NCBI GenBank assembly: GCA_002482505.1
Contig: DLGD01000014.1
Coordinates: 15,174-79,173, forward strand
Length of the DNA: 64,000 nt
Source of the DNA: Christensenella sp. UBA7703
GTDB taxonomy: Bacteria; Bacillota; Clostridia; Christensenellales; CAG-138
Reading direction: 5' to 3'
Shown here: one piece after another, positions 41,483 to 49,250 of the stretch
How the letters are laid out: each line of letters starts with the position of its first letter
Position numbering within the stretch: position 1 is the first letter of the stretch
The notes under the pieces: generated by a model
Databases searched by the model: none
Seen by the model: only the letters and a program-made list of their open reading frames with translations
Told to the model about the DNA's origin: nothing
Translations under genes and position numbers: made by a program

Positions 41483-42532
41483 ATGGATTTTCTCAATCTT
41501 GTCTTCTGGAACAACACGGTTCTGGATTATATCGTTTTCCTTGGCGCTTTGGTGCTTGGCGCAGCGCTGATTTTCGCGCTTGGGCGGATCGCGCTTAGGC
41601 GATTGGCGGCCTATTATGATAAGACACAGTCGTCCTATACGCAACTGACGCTGTCCGGCATCAAGCAATATCTTCTGCCGACGGCGTATTTCACGTTGTT
41701 TTATACCTGCACGCGGATGCTGGTGCTCAACGAAAAGCTTGCGAAGATTGTCCGCGGTGTTTCTGTGCTGTTTGCAATCGTGATGGGGGCTATCTTCCTT
41801 GCGTCGCTTGCCTCGCTGTTTTTCACAAAGCTCGGTAAGGGCAAGGGAGACAGCGCTTCGCTCGCCATCAAATGGCTCATCCGGCTCAGCAAGGGTGTCA
41901 TCTGGGGTATCGCGCTGATTCTGTTCCTCGATAACATTGGGGTCAAAATCACGTCGCTCGTCACCGGCCTTGGCATCGGCGGGGTGGCGATTGCGTTTGC
42001 GGCGCAGAGCGCGCTGAGCGACATCTTCTGCTTCTTCACGATCTTCTTCGACAAACCCTTCGAAATCGGAGATTTCATTATCGCGGGCGATCATATGGGC
42101 ACCGTGGAGCACATCGGCGTGAAAACCACGCGCCTGCGCGCCATCGGCGGCGAACAACTGATCGTCTCCAATGCGGATCTCACTGGCTCGCGCATTCGCA
42201 ACTACAAGACCATGCAGCAGCGCCGCGTGAGCTTCACGCTGGGGGTTACGTATGATACGCCGACGGAGAAGCTTAAGGCGATTCCGCAGATGATCCAGAC
42301 GATTGTGGAGGGCACGGAGGACGCAACGTTTGCGCGCGCGCACTTCGCGTCGTTTGGCGCATACAGCCTGAGTTTTGAGGTGGTCTACTTCGTGCAGAGC
42401 GGGGACTATGACCGTTATATGGACATCAACCAGCGTATCAATCTTGGCATCAAGGATGGCCTCGAGAAGCTCGGCGTGTCGTTTGCCTTCCCGACATCGA
42501 TTGTGCAGATGCGGCCGAAGCAGAGCAGGTAA
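41483..42532 (+). CDS. MscS family mechanosensitive channel
   Basis: The 349-aa protein has about four hydrophobic segments. The pore-lining helix and beta-domain start GLGIGGVAIAFAAQSALSDIFCFFTIFFDKPFEIGDFI, highly typical of MscS, are followed by GTVEHIGVKTTRLRAIGGEQLIVSNADL. Such channels open under membrane tension to release osmolytes. The gene is alone between terminators at 41376 and 42563. Confidence 0.93.
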   Translation: MDFLNLVFWNNTVLDYIVFLGALVLGAALIFALGRIALRRLAAYYDKTQSSYTQLTLSGIKQYLLPTAYFTLFYTCTRMLVLNEKLAKIVRGVSVLFAIVMGAIFLASLASLFFTKLGKGKGDSASLAIKWLIRLSKGVIWGIALILFLDNIGVKITSLVTGLGIGGVAIAFAAQSALSDIFCFFTIFFDKPFEIGDFIIAGDHMGTVEHIGVKTTRLRAIGGEQLIVSNADLTGSRIRNYKTMQQRRVSFTLGVTYDTPTEKLKAIPQMIQTIVEGTEDATFARAHFASFGAYSLSFEVVYFVQSGDYDRYMDINQRINLGIKDGLEKLGVSFAFPTSIVQMRPKQSR

Positions 42533-42562
42533 AGCGAGCTCACGACAACCAGGCGCAAAAAC

Positions 42563-42596
42563 AAGACGGATGAGAGAAATGTCTCCCGTCTTTTTT
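42563..42596 (+). terminator. Convergent terminator between mscS and rsgA
   Basis: GACGG...CCGTC outer stem with an inner GAGA/TCTC pairing, then six T on the plus strand. The minus strand reads TTGTTTTTG after the stem, so both genes can use it. Confidence 0.78.
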
Positions 42597-43687
42597 CATT
42601 CGTTGTGATAATCTCCGCGCTTGCCGCCGGATTTTTGCAGCGCTTTGCTGAATTTTGCGATCTCGGTCGTGCGCTGCTGCTTGAGCTTGAGATAATCCGC
42701 CTGACTTGCGGCATATTGGGATTCCCGCTGAAGTTTTTTGTAGCTCTCAAAGCGCGTAAGCGGCAGCTCGCCTGCGGCAATTGCCGCCTGCACCGCGCAG
42801 CCCGGCTCGCGCTCGTGGCTGCAATCGGAGAAGCGGCAGAGCGGGAAATACTGTTCCACGTCCGCAAAGGATTCGCTCAAGCCTGCGGAAGCATCCAGCA
42901 TGCCGAGCTCTCGCATGCCCGGGGTGTCGATGATCAATACACCGTTGTTCATCCGGATGAGCTGACGGTGCGTGGTGGTATGCCTGCCCTTGCTGTCGTC
43001 CTCGCGAATCTCACTGACCGCCATGACGGTTTCGCCTGCAAGCGCGTTGACAAAGCTGGATTTTCCAACGCCGGAGCTGCCGAGCAGCACGATGGTCTTG
43101 CCGGGCTTGAGATAACCCGCGAGCGCGGCGAATCCGTCGCCTGTCTTCGCGCTGACGGCGAACACATCGACCCCCGCCGCGACGCGGAGAATTTCGTTCA
43201 TCTGCTCTTGATAGGATTCCACGAGGTCGGCCTTTGTGAGTACAACAACAGGCATCGCGCCGGATTGCCACGCGAGAGTGAGATAGCGTTCCAACCGCTT
43301 AGGATTGAGGTCGTGGTTGAGCGACTGCATGATAAACACGCTGTCAAAGTTTGCCGCGACGACCTGATCCGCTTCGCCCAGCGTTGGATTTTTGCGGGCA
43401 AAGAGGGAGCGGCGGGGCAGGGTTTCGGTGATTGTGCTATCGCCCAGTTCGTTGTAGGCGATCAGCACAAAATCGCCTGTTGTGGGGAATTCCTGCGTAC
43501 CGCCGTTGAAGTACACGGCGGATTTCAACCGCCCGAAGCACTCGCCCTGTTCGCAAACGAGAGCATAGCGCTCCTTATGCACCGCGGTGACGCGCGCGGG
43601 GATTTCAACAATCGACCCGCGCGCTTCCAGCGCCGCGCGCATGGCGGGCAAAAAACCATAGGTTTCCAACTCCGCCGGATTACTCAT
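42596..43687 (-). CDS. rsgA: Ribosome small-subunit-dependent GTPase A
   Basis: RsgA checks late 30S maturation and releases RbfA. The 363-aa protein has an N-terminal OB domain (to about 95), a circularly permuted GTPase (G4 VVLTKADL before G1 LLGSSGVGKSSFVNAL, then G3 DTPGMRE) and a C-terminal zinc knuckle (CRFSDCSHEREPGC). Its ATG overlaps the stop of the small ORF upstream in ATGA, with GAGGGCAGGGCG as ribosome-binding site, so it belongs to the transcript that starts near 44983. Confidence 0.95.
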   Translation of the reverse strand: MSNPAELETYGFLPAMRAALEARGSIVEIPARVTAVHKERYALVCEQGECFGRLKSAVYFNGGTQEFPTTGDFVLIAYNELGDSTITETLPRRSLFARKNPTLGEADQVVAANFDSVFIMQSLNHDLNPKRLERYLTLAWQSGAMPVVVLTKADLVESYQEQMNEILRVAAGVDVFAVSAKTGDGFAALAGYLKPGKTIVLLGSSGVGKSSFVNALAGETVMAVSEIREDDSKGRHTTTHRQLIRMNNGVLIIDTPGMRELGMLDASAGLSESFADVEQYFPLCRFSDCSHEREPGCAVQAAIAAGELPLTRFESYKKLQRESQYAASQADYLKLKQQRTTEIAKFSKALQKSGGKRGDYHNE

Positions 43688-43887
43688 CGCCCTGCCCTCA
43701 CGAGAAGCGCGGCAAACAGGTGCTTAAGGGACTTCTGCGGCCTTGCGGGCGTTTGCGCGTCATAGGCCTGCAGCTTCGGTGCGCAACCCCTACAGGGGTG
43801 CTGCGCAAATGTGCTGCCGAATTGTCCGGCGTTGAGCGTCGACCCCTGCGCGGGGGACGCGAAATAGTTATGCGGATCGGGGTTCAT
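43684..43887 (-). CDS. Small ORF C, third of a tandem set (67 aa)
   Basis: A 67-aa basic peptide (MNPDPHNYFASPAQGSTLNA start, basic end LKHLFAALLVRAGR) follows GGAGGGAA. Its frame is open further 5' to 44043, where an ATG overlaps the stop of ORF B. It has one CRGC motif and no family I recognise. The leader ACGACGAAC...AATTTGGAGG matches those of ORFs A and B. The stop overlaps rsgA by ATGA. Coding status rests on the ribosome-binding sites, equal lengths and coupling. Confidence 0.5.
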   Translation of the reverse strand: MNPDPHNYFASPAQGSTLNAGQFGSTFAQHPCRGCAPKLQAYDAQTPARPQKSLKHLFAALLVRAGR

Positions 43888-44039
43888 ACTTCCCTCCAAA
43901 TTTTTGGTTCGTCGTTTTCGGTGCGGCTCCATCAGCCGGAGACGGAGAACCGCCCGGCTGAGAGCCCGCTCCAGATTGAATTCCGGCTGTTGCCGGAGTG
44001 TTAGCGCGCCCGACGGCGCAAGATTGAGGCTAAGTGCAC

Positions 44040-44246
44040 TCATACGTGGAGAACCCCCTCGATCATGGTCAGGAACAGGCCTTTTGTGCGGATGGCTGCT
44101 GCTTTTTGTGCACGCTGCGCGGGTTTGCCGCGGCGCTTGCCAGAGGCAGCCATCTCCGCAAAAGTTAGGGCGCGATGTTGAAAATGATGTTTTGCTGCCG
44201 CCTCCAACCAGGGAGTGGCAGACATCAGGTAAAGATCGTGAATCAT
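44040..44246 (-). CDS. Small ORF B, second of a tandem set (68 aa)
   Basis: A strongly basic 68-aa peptide (MIHDLYLMSATPWLEAAAKH start, then many Lys, Arg and His such as SGKRRGKPAQRAQK, ending in a hydrophobic LFLTMIEGVL). GGAGGAAACC precedes the ATG. An alternative longer frame starts at 44393, overlapping the stop of ORF A by ATGA. A hairpin (CGGACGG, CGTA, CCGTCCG) lies between the two possible starts. No known family is evident; RNA or ribosome binding is only suggested by charge and by the rsgA neighbour. Confidence 0.5.
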   Translation of the reverse strand: MIHDLYLMSATPWLEAAAKHHFQHRALTFAEMAASGKRRGKPAQRAQKAAAIRTKGLFLTMIEGVLHV

Positions 44247-44389
44247 GGTTTCCTCCAAATAATTCTCAGTTCGTCGTGTGTCTGGCTGGTTTGCCGGACG
44301 GTACGCCGTCCGCGCAGAATAGCGCGAGACAGTTTTCATGGCATCGGCGCTCATCGAGCGCGCGGCGGGAAGAAGAGCGAGAACGCTGT

Positions 44390-44596
44390 TCATAAACTTG
44401 CCGCCTTTCCATGTGCGAGTGCGATGGGATGCGCGCCGCTGCGGCGGGCACGGTTGCTTGCCTCGCTGTTGCGGGTGTTCCGCTCCCGGTTGTGAGCGCG
44501 GTTACTGTCTGCGGTAATGGCGCAGTCAAGCTGAGATAGCCTTTGAACAGTTTCCGCCAAAAGCAAGTTCGACGGTAAATCGTTTGTGTAAGTCAT
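44390..44596 (-). CDS. Small ORF A, first of a tandem set (68 aa)
   Basis: A 68-aa peptide (MTYTNDLPSNLLLAETVQRL start, Arg/Asn-rich middle such as NRARRSGAHP) follows CAAGGAGAG. It is the first ORF after the attenuator-like terminator. Starts of ORFs A, B and C lie 350 and 359 nt apart and the products are 68, 68 and 67 aa, indicating a repeated unit. The upstream motif (ACGACCGCGCAGAATTTG, then GGAG) is the diverged version of the one before B and C. Confidence 0.5.
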   Translation of the reverse strand: MTYTNDLPSNLLLAETVQRLSQLDCAITADSNRAHNRERNTRNSEASNRARRSGAHPIALAHGKAASL

Positions 44597-44731
44597 GTTT
44601 TTCTCTCCTTGCGCAAATTCTGCGCGGTCGTTTGTGTAAAAAGGCATAAAAATAGCCATGACGGGCAGCCCACTCGGGACTGCTCTCACGGCTGATTCGG
44701 TATTGTGTTCGTTCCTGACTGCAAACAAAAA

Positions 44732-44756
44732 CGAGCACACCCGATCGATGTGCCCG
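44732..44756 (-). terminator. Attenuator-like terminator before the small ORFs
   Basis: On the minus strand CGGGCACA, nine-base loop, TGTGCTCG, then TTTTTGTTTG. It lies between the leader ORF and ORF A, so it would stop transcription of the whole unit unless overcome. Confidence 0.7.
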
Positions 44757-44983
44757 TAAAAAATACAGTTCTTCGAAAGGTTCTGCTGACAGACGCTGGC
44801 GCTACTTCACGATCGGCGCTTGAAATGATCTCGTTGGAAGCGCGAAAAAAGATACGTGAGAGGAGCTGCGTCTGACGTATTCAGTTGTTAGGCGTTTGCC
44901 ACCCTGACCTTGCTCAGCATTTGTAATTATTTCCCCTTTCCGATTTCGCATGGAGCAGTTACGCTCGTTTGCGAATCATTACG
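44757..44983 (-). ncRNA. Structured leader upstream of the small ORFs and rsgA
   Basis: About 230 nt between promoter and terminator. CAGACGC (44874-44868 on the minus strand) can pair with GCGTCTG (44796-44790), but it also sits inside a hairpin closed by ATACGT (44880-44875) and ACGTAT (44857-44852). These two foldings exclude each other. A further GCGCTT/AAGCGC stem lies between. It matches no riboswitch class I know. Translation of the short leader ORF could choose between the forms. Confidence 0.45.
44887..44919 (-). CDS. Possible 10-residue leader peptide
   Basis: ATG CTG AGC AAG GTC AGG GTG GCA AAC GCC TAA encodes MLSKVRVANA, with GGAAAGGGGA about 12 nt upstream. It lies at the start of the structured leader, where a stalling leader peptide would be expected. 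It does not contain a run of one regulatory amino acid, so if it acts it would do so through ribosome stalling by other means. Confidence 0.35.
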
Positions 44984-44988
44984 GGCAG

Positions 44989-45018
44989 AGTATAGCATGC
45001 AATTTTCTTTTAACGCAA
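44989..45018 (-). promoter_or_regulatory. Promoter of the leader-small ORF-rsgA unit
   Basis: TTGCGT (45018-45013), 18-nt spacer, TATACT (44994-44989). The stretch from here to 45085 is AT-rich and otherwise empty. Confidence 0.5.
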
Positions 45019-45083
45019 GAGAAATTTGCGAAAAAAATCATATATTTTCGAGAAATTATTCGAAAAGCTTGTATATACCCTAA

Positions 45084-45113
45084 TAAATAAAAAAATCCGG
45101 CTCAGGCAGCCGG
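45084..45113 (-). terminator. Terminator of crcB
   Basis: CCGGCT, five-base loop, AGCCGG, then ATTTTTTTATTT on the minus strand. Confidence 0.82.
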
Positions 45114-45135
45114 AAAAGAGGGATATCGGGTTATT

Positions 45136-45504
45136 TTAGCGAACGAGTGCACTTGCGCCATAGATTGCAAACACGCAGAGCACGACGCTAAGGATCATGT
45201 ACAGCAGCGCCACAACGGGCTTTCCGCCGGAGAGCAGCCCGTGTGCTTCCAGCGCAAAGGTGGAAAACGTGGTGAAGCCGCCGCAAACGCCGACCTTTAG
45301 AAACAGCATCGCGCGGGGATCAAACGAGGGGGATTTTCCGGCTATCGCCATGATGAGACCGAGCAGAAACGCCCCGAGCACATTGATACCGAGCGTGACG
45401 AGCGGGAAACCGCTCTCATGCCGCAGGGGCAAAAGACTCACAAGATAGCGCAGCACAGAGCCGACCAGCCCGCCGAGGCCAACGAAAACACAGTTGAGAA
45501 TCAT
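45136..45504 (-). CDS. crcB: Fluoride exporter CrcB (Fluc)
   Basis: The 122-aa membrane protein has four helices: VGLGGLVGSVLRYLVSLLP, LGINVLGAFLLGLIMAIAG, a third with the selectivity motif GVCGGFTTFSTFALE, and a final VVALLYMILSVVLCVFAIYG. Fluc channels are dual-topology dimers that export fluoride. Only one copy is present here, so a homodimer is expected. The start is placed at 45504 by homology; the ribosome-binding site is not clear, and no fluoride riboswitch is seen upstream. Confidence 0.92.
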   Translation of the reverse strand: MILNCVFVGLGGLVGSVLRYLVSLLPLRHESGFPLVTLGINVLGAFLLGLIMAIAGKSPSFDPRAMLFLKVGVCGGFTTFSTFALEAHGLLSGGKPVVALLYMILSVVLCVFAIYGASALVR

Positions 45505-45651
45505 TGCAGGAATTCCATACTCCAGATCGTTTTTTTGCGGCGTACACGCGCGCACGCAACGGCAAAAGCATATCACCGAATGATACATCTGGCAAAAGGT
45601 TTTTAGCGGGCGGCTTGGGGCCTGTTTTCCCGAAAAGTTGGGGCAAACAAA

Positions 45652-45687
45652 TCAAAAAAAACGGCAGCCCGTTAATGCAGGCTGCCG
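45652..45687 (-). terminator. Terminator of the GH3 gene
   Basis: CGGCAGCC, ten-base loop, GGCTGCCG, then eight T on the minus strand. Confidence 0.87.
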
Positions 45688-45715
45688 CTGTGCGTGAATG
45701 GATAAAATCGAGGGG

Positions 45716-47827
45716 TTAGAGTTGAATCTCGACTCGTACAGGCGAAACACCGGTCAGCGCGCGGCTGCGTGCGTCGGGCTGGCTTGTGCCGATATAGAGC
45801 GCATATTTGCCGCCGGGGAAGATGCGGTTGCCAGCATCGTCCACCACCGACAGCGAGGCGGGTGCGATCGAGAGCGAGAGTTTCGCGGAGGCGCCTGGTT
45901 CCAGCGAGACGCGCGAAAACCCGCAGAGGATCGGGTTCGGCGTTGCGTGCGGTGTATCCTCCGCGCGGATGTATGCCTGGACGACGTCTTCCGTAGCGGC
46001 CTTGCCTATGTTTTGCACGCTGGCATGGACGACGAGCCCGCCATCCGCTGCTTTCCCTGCGCTGGCGGCGAGGACGCGCACGTCCCCATATGTCAGCCCG
46101 TAGCCGAACGGATAGAGCGGCGCGCGGTTGAGGTAGCGATAGGTGCGCCCCTGCATGGAATAGTCCGTGAACTCCGGCAGGTGCGCGAGGTCTTCGTCGT
46201 GATAGAACGTAATCGGCAGCTTACCGGAGGGCGAGCGCTTGCCAAAGAGCAAGTCGGCTACCGCTTTACCGCCGCGCGCGCCGGGATACCACGCACAGAA
46301 TACCGCGTTAGCCCGGTTTTCCGCCTCGGTGAGGTCGATCGAGCTGCCTGCGAGAAGGATGACCACGGTGGGTTTCCCGACCGCGAGAACACGCGTGAGA
46401 AGCTCCCGCTGCACATCCGGCAGGAGGAGATCCGGTTTGTCGCCCGCCTCCATACTGTTTCCGTCGTCCGGCGCTTCGCCTTCCAGCGTTTCATCCAGAC
46501 CGAGCACGAGCAGAACCGTGTCGCTGTGCTCCGCAACGGTAATCGCCTCCGCGATACGGTCGTTTTCAAACGCAAGCACCTCGGTTTTGCGGCGGTAGAG
46601 GTCGCAGCCGGGCGCAAAGAGCACGCGGACGTCGTCTGCGCATTCATCCTGCACACCTTCCAAAATCGTGATGTAGCGCGATGAGGTACCGTGATAGTTG
46701 CCGGTGAGCGCGACGCGGCTGTCCGCGTTTGGCCCGATCACCCCGAGGGCGTTCAGCTTTTCTTTCCGGAGTGGGAGGATGTCGTCGTTTTTGAGCAGGA
46801 CGCAGCTCTTAAGCGCAGTTTCCTGCGCAAGCGCGAGGTGTTCCTTGCACTCCACGGTCTCATACGGGATGGAATCATATTCGCTGCCTTCGCCCATGAT
46901 GCCGAGCAGATACCGTGTGGTAAACGCGCGTTCGGCGGCGAGTGTGACCTGGTCTTCGGTGATTAAGCCCTGCGAATAGGCGGATCTGAGTTGTAGATAG
47001 ACCGATCCGCAGTTGATGTCGCAGCCGTTTTTGAGCGCGAGCGCTGCGCTCTCCTCCGGGCTGCTGGTCACGCCGTGGCCGGTGTGAAAATCGATCAGCG
47101 CCCAGCAATCGGACACCACAAAGCCCGCAAAGCCCCACTTGCTGCGCAGGATGTCGACCAGAAGCGTCTTGCTGCCGCAGCAAGGTTCGCCGTTGACGCG
47201 GTTGTATGCGCCCATGACGCTTTCCACAGCGGCGTCCTTTACCAGCGCTTCAAACGCGGGCAGATAGGTTTCCCACAGGTCCTTTTCGGTGGCGATGGCG
47301 TTGAAGTGATGGCGAATCGCCTCCGGCCCGCTGTGCACGGCAAAATGTTTTGCGCAGGCGCTTGCTGCCATCACATCGTCCTCACCCTGCATACCGTTGA
47401 CAAACGCCTTGCCGAGCTCTGCGGTCAGATAGGGGTCTTCGCCGAGTGTTTCGTGTCCTCTGCCCCAGCGAGGGTCACGGAAGATATTGATGTTCGGGGA
47501 AAAGAAGGTAAGCCCTTTATAGATGTCCCGATCATCGTGCTTGGTGAATTCGTTGTACTTTGCGCGCCCTTCCAGCGCGGTTGTGCGGCTCACGGTCGCT
47601 AGCTCTTCGCGGTCAAACATCGCGGCAAGAGCGATTGCCTGCGGGAAGCTCGTCGCAACCCCTGCTCGCGCAACGCCGTGCAAGCCCTCGTTCCACCAGT
47701 TGTAGGCGGGAACGCCAAGGCGCTCGATTGCGGGCGCGCCGTAGACGAGCTGGGACATCTTTTCTTCGAGCGTCATCTTGGCAACAAGAGCGCGCGCTTT
47801 TGCGCGGGCCGCTTCTCTTTGAAACAT
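45716..47827 (-). CDS. Glycoside hydrolase family 3, beta-xylosidase/beta-glucosidase
   Basis: The 703-aa enzyme has the GH3 two-domain plan: (beta/alpha)8 domain with YNWWNEGLHGVARAG, DPRWGRGHETLGEDPYL and KHFAVHSGPE, the nucleophile Asp240 in GFVVSDCWAL, then the second sandwich domain and a fibronectin-III-like end (VVHASVQNIGKAATEDVVQAY). There is no signal peptide, so it acts in the cytoplasm on imported oligosaccharides. NEGLHGVA and SDCWAL are typical of xylosidase-type GH3; with xylA and xylB nearby this favours beta-xylosidase. An ideal AGGAGGT precedes the ATG. Confidence 0.92.
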   Translation of the reverse strand: MFQREAARAKARALVAKMTLEEKMSQLVYGAPAIERLGVPAYNWWNEGLHGVARAGVATSFPQAIALAAMFDREELATVSRTTALEGRAKYNEFTKHDDRDIYKGLTFFSPNINIFRDPRWGRGHETLGEDPYLTAELGKAFVNGMQGEDDVMAASACAKHFAVHSGPEAIRHHFNAIATEKDLWETYLPAFEALVKDAAVESVMGAYNRVNGEPCCGSKTLLVDILRSKWGFAGFVVSDCWALIDFHTGHGVTSSPEESAALALKNGCDINCGSVYLQLRSAYSQGLITEDQVTLAAERAFTTRYLLGIMGEGSEYDSIPYETVECKEHLALAQETALKSCVLLKNDDILPLRKEKLNALGVIGPNADSRVALTGNYHGTSSRYITILEGVQDECADDVRVLFAPGCDLYRRKTEVLAFENDRIAEAITVAEHSDTVLLVLGLDETLEGEAPDDGNSMEAGDKPDLLLPDVQRELLTRVLAVGKPTVVILLAGSSIDLTEAENRANAVFCAWYPGARGGKAVADLLFGKRSPSGKLPITFYHDEDLAHLPEFTDYSMQGRTYRYLNRAPLYPFGYGLTYGDVRVLAASAGKAADGGLVVHASVQNIGKAATEDVVQAYIRAEDTPHATPNPILCGFSRVSLEPGASAKLSLSIAPASLSVVDDAGNRIFPGGKYALYIGTSQPDARSRALTGVSPVRVEIQL

Positions 47828-47878
47828 AGGTTACCTCCTGATAAAAGTTAGTAAAAATTAAGTTGTTGTACGTTAAGT

Positions 47879-48988
47879 TTAAAAATAATTCTGCGTTGCG
47901 AAATCGATTGCGTTCGATGTTTCGTCCGCATCACTTAATTTACTACCAAACCCGCTCGAAAAGCGCAACGTTTCACCTGCCTGTGTTGCTGAAAGCCCCA
48001 TAGCGGAGAGCACATGTGAGGGTTTCCGCTCGCCTCCGGCGCAGGCGGCACGCGCGGAAACATAAATTTCGGCGGTGGAGAGGAGGGAGAGCAGCCGTTC
48101 GGATGGCACGCCGGGCAGGGTGATATTGAGGATGTGCGGAAGCCGTTCGACTGTATCGCCGTTGACCCGCGCAGCAGGAAAACGCTCCAACAACAGCGTC
48201 TGCAACCGATCTCGCACAAGCGAACTTGCGGGAATTTCGGCGCAGGACAACGCCTTTGCAAAACCCGCGATGGCGGGTAGGTTTTCGGTCCCCGGACGTA
48301 GCATTCGCTCCTGAGAACCACCAAAAAACAGCGGAACTAGTGGGATTTCGTTCCGTACAAATAAAAATCCGATTCCGCTTGGCCCGCCCATTTTGTGCGC
48401 GGATACGCTCAACAAATCGATCTTGAGCGCTCGCACATCCAGCGGAATATGACCGAAGGCTGCGACCGCGTCGCAATGCAGCGGAATCCGCCGTTCGCGC
48501 GTGATGGAACCGATTTCCGCGATTGGTTGGATGACACCCGTTTCGTGGTTTGCGACTTGCAGGCTGATGAGTGCGGTATCGGGGCGGATCATCCGCCTTA
48601 ACTCTTCCGGTGAATAGCATCCGCTTGTGTTGCAGGGCAAAATGCTCAGAGTGAAGCCGTTACGTTCCAACGCATGCGCGGCGGAAAGTACACTTGGATG
48701 CTCGGTACAGCCGACGATTACGTGTTTTTTTTGACGTTCGGCATGTAAAACACCGAAAAGAGCGAGGTTGTTGCTTTCTGTTCCGCCGGATGTGAAAACG
48801 ATTTCGTCCGACTCAGCACCGATGGAATGGGACAAAACGCTGCGGCTTTCGTGCAGCAATTTCTTAGCGGAATACCCTATTGTATATAAAGAAGAAGGAT
48901 TTGCGTAGGTTTCGCGGGAAACAGCGTCCATAGTGTCGAGAACGGAGGGGTAGACGGGAGAGGAGGCCGCATAGTCAAAATAGATCAT
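47879..48988 (-). CDS. Cysteine desulfurase family protein (NifS-like)
   Basis: The 369-aa PLP enzyme has the Schiff-base Lys199 in SVSAHKMGG, the EHPS and NHETG motifs, HCDAV, and the mobile-loop Cys316 in SARAACAGG. It would take sulfur from cysteine for Fe-S clusters or tRNA or cofactor thiolation. No iscU/nifU partner is adjacent, so it may supply another acceptor, such as the molybdenum cofactor, tRNA, or a selenium pathway; none is shown here. The Shine-Dalgarno AAAGGAG is some distance from the ATG. Confidence 0.88.
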   Translation of the reverse strand: MIYFDYAASSPVYPSVLDTMDAVSRETYANPSSLYTIGYSAKKLLHESRSVLSHSIGAESDEIVFTSGGTESNNLALFGVLHAERQKKHVIVGCTEHPSVLSAAHALERNGFTLSILPCNTSGCYSPEELRRMIRPDTALISLQVANHETGVIQPIAEIGSITRERRIPLHCDAVAAFGHIPLDVRALKIDLLSVSAHKMGGPSGIGFLFVRNEIPLVPLFFGGSQERMLRPGTENLPAIAGFAKALSCAEIPASSLVRDRLQTLLLERFPAARVNGDTVERLPHILNITLPGVPSERLLSLLSTAEIYVSARAACAGGERKPSHVLSAMGLSATQAGETLRFSSGFGSKLSDADETSNAIDFATQNYF

Positions 48989-49025
48989 CTGCCGTTGTTT
49001 CGCTCCTTTTTCGTACTACATTCTC

Positions 49026-49054
49026 ATTTTGCCCCATAGCAGCGCTTAAGTCAA
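49026..49054 (-). promoter_or_regulatory. Promoter of the NifS-like gene
   Basis: TTGACT (49054-49049), 17-nt spacer, CAAAAT (49031-49026). Confidence 0.45.
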
Positions 49055-49069
49055 TACAATCGCTGCGAA

Positions 49070-49132
49070 ATTAAGCTTAATCAAATTAATTTCAAAATCA
49101 ATCTTGACTTAAACTTAAGCACAACCTATAAT
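49070..49132 (+). promoter_or_regulatory. Promoter and TTAA operators of the sugar importer
   Basis: TTGACT (49104-49109), 17-nt spacer, TATAAT (49127-49132). A perfect palindrome ATTAAGCTTAAT lies at 49070-49081, and CTTAAACTTAAG (49108-49119) fills part of the spacer. Similar TTAA-type sites are found at the lacI and xylA promoters. Confidence 0.65.
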
Positions 49133-49250
49133 GATTGTGTCACATCCTTGTACACTTCGTGACGAATTCTAGATTCCATTTTAAACCGAATCGAATATCT
49201 CCCGACGTGTGCATTGTGGCGCAATTTTAAAGGAGGAGTATCAGGAAGCA

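Noticed and set aside
44757..44983. T-box reading of the small-ORF leader (AGGGTGGCAAACGCC)
   Set aside because: No stem I, specifier or matching antiterminator pairing; the resemblance to the T-box core is short and the order of elements is wrong.
45505..45660. Possible fluoride riboswitch before crcB
   Set aside because: The conserved GGNGATGG and later CTGATGGC-type elements are not present in order.
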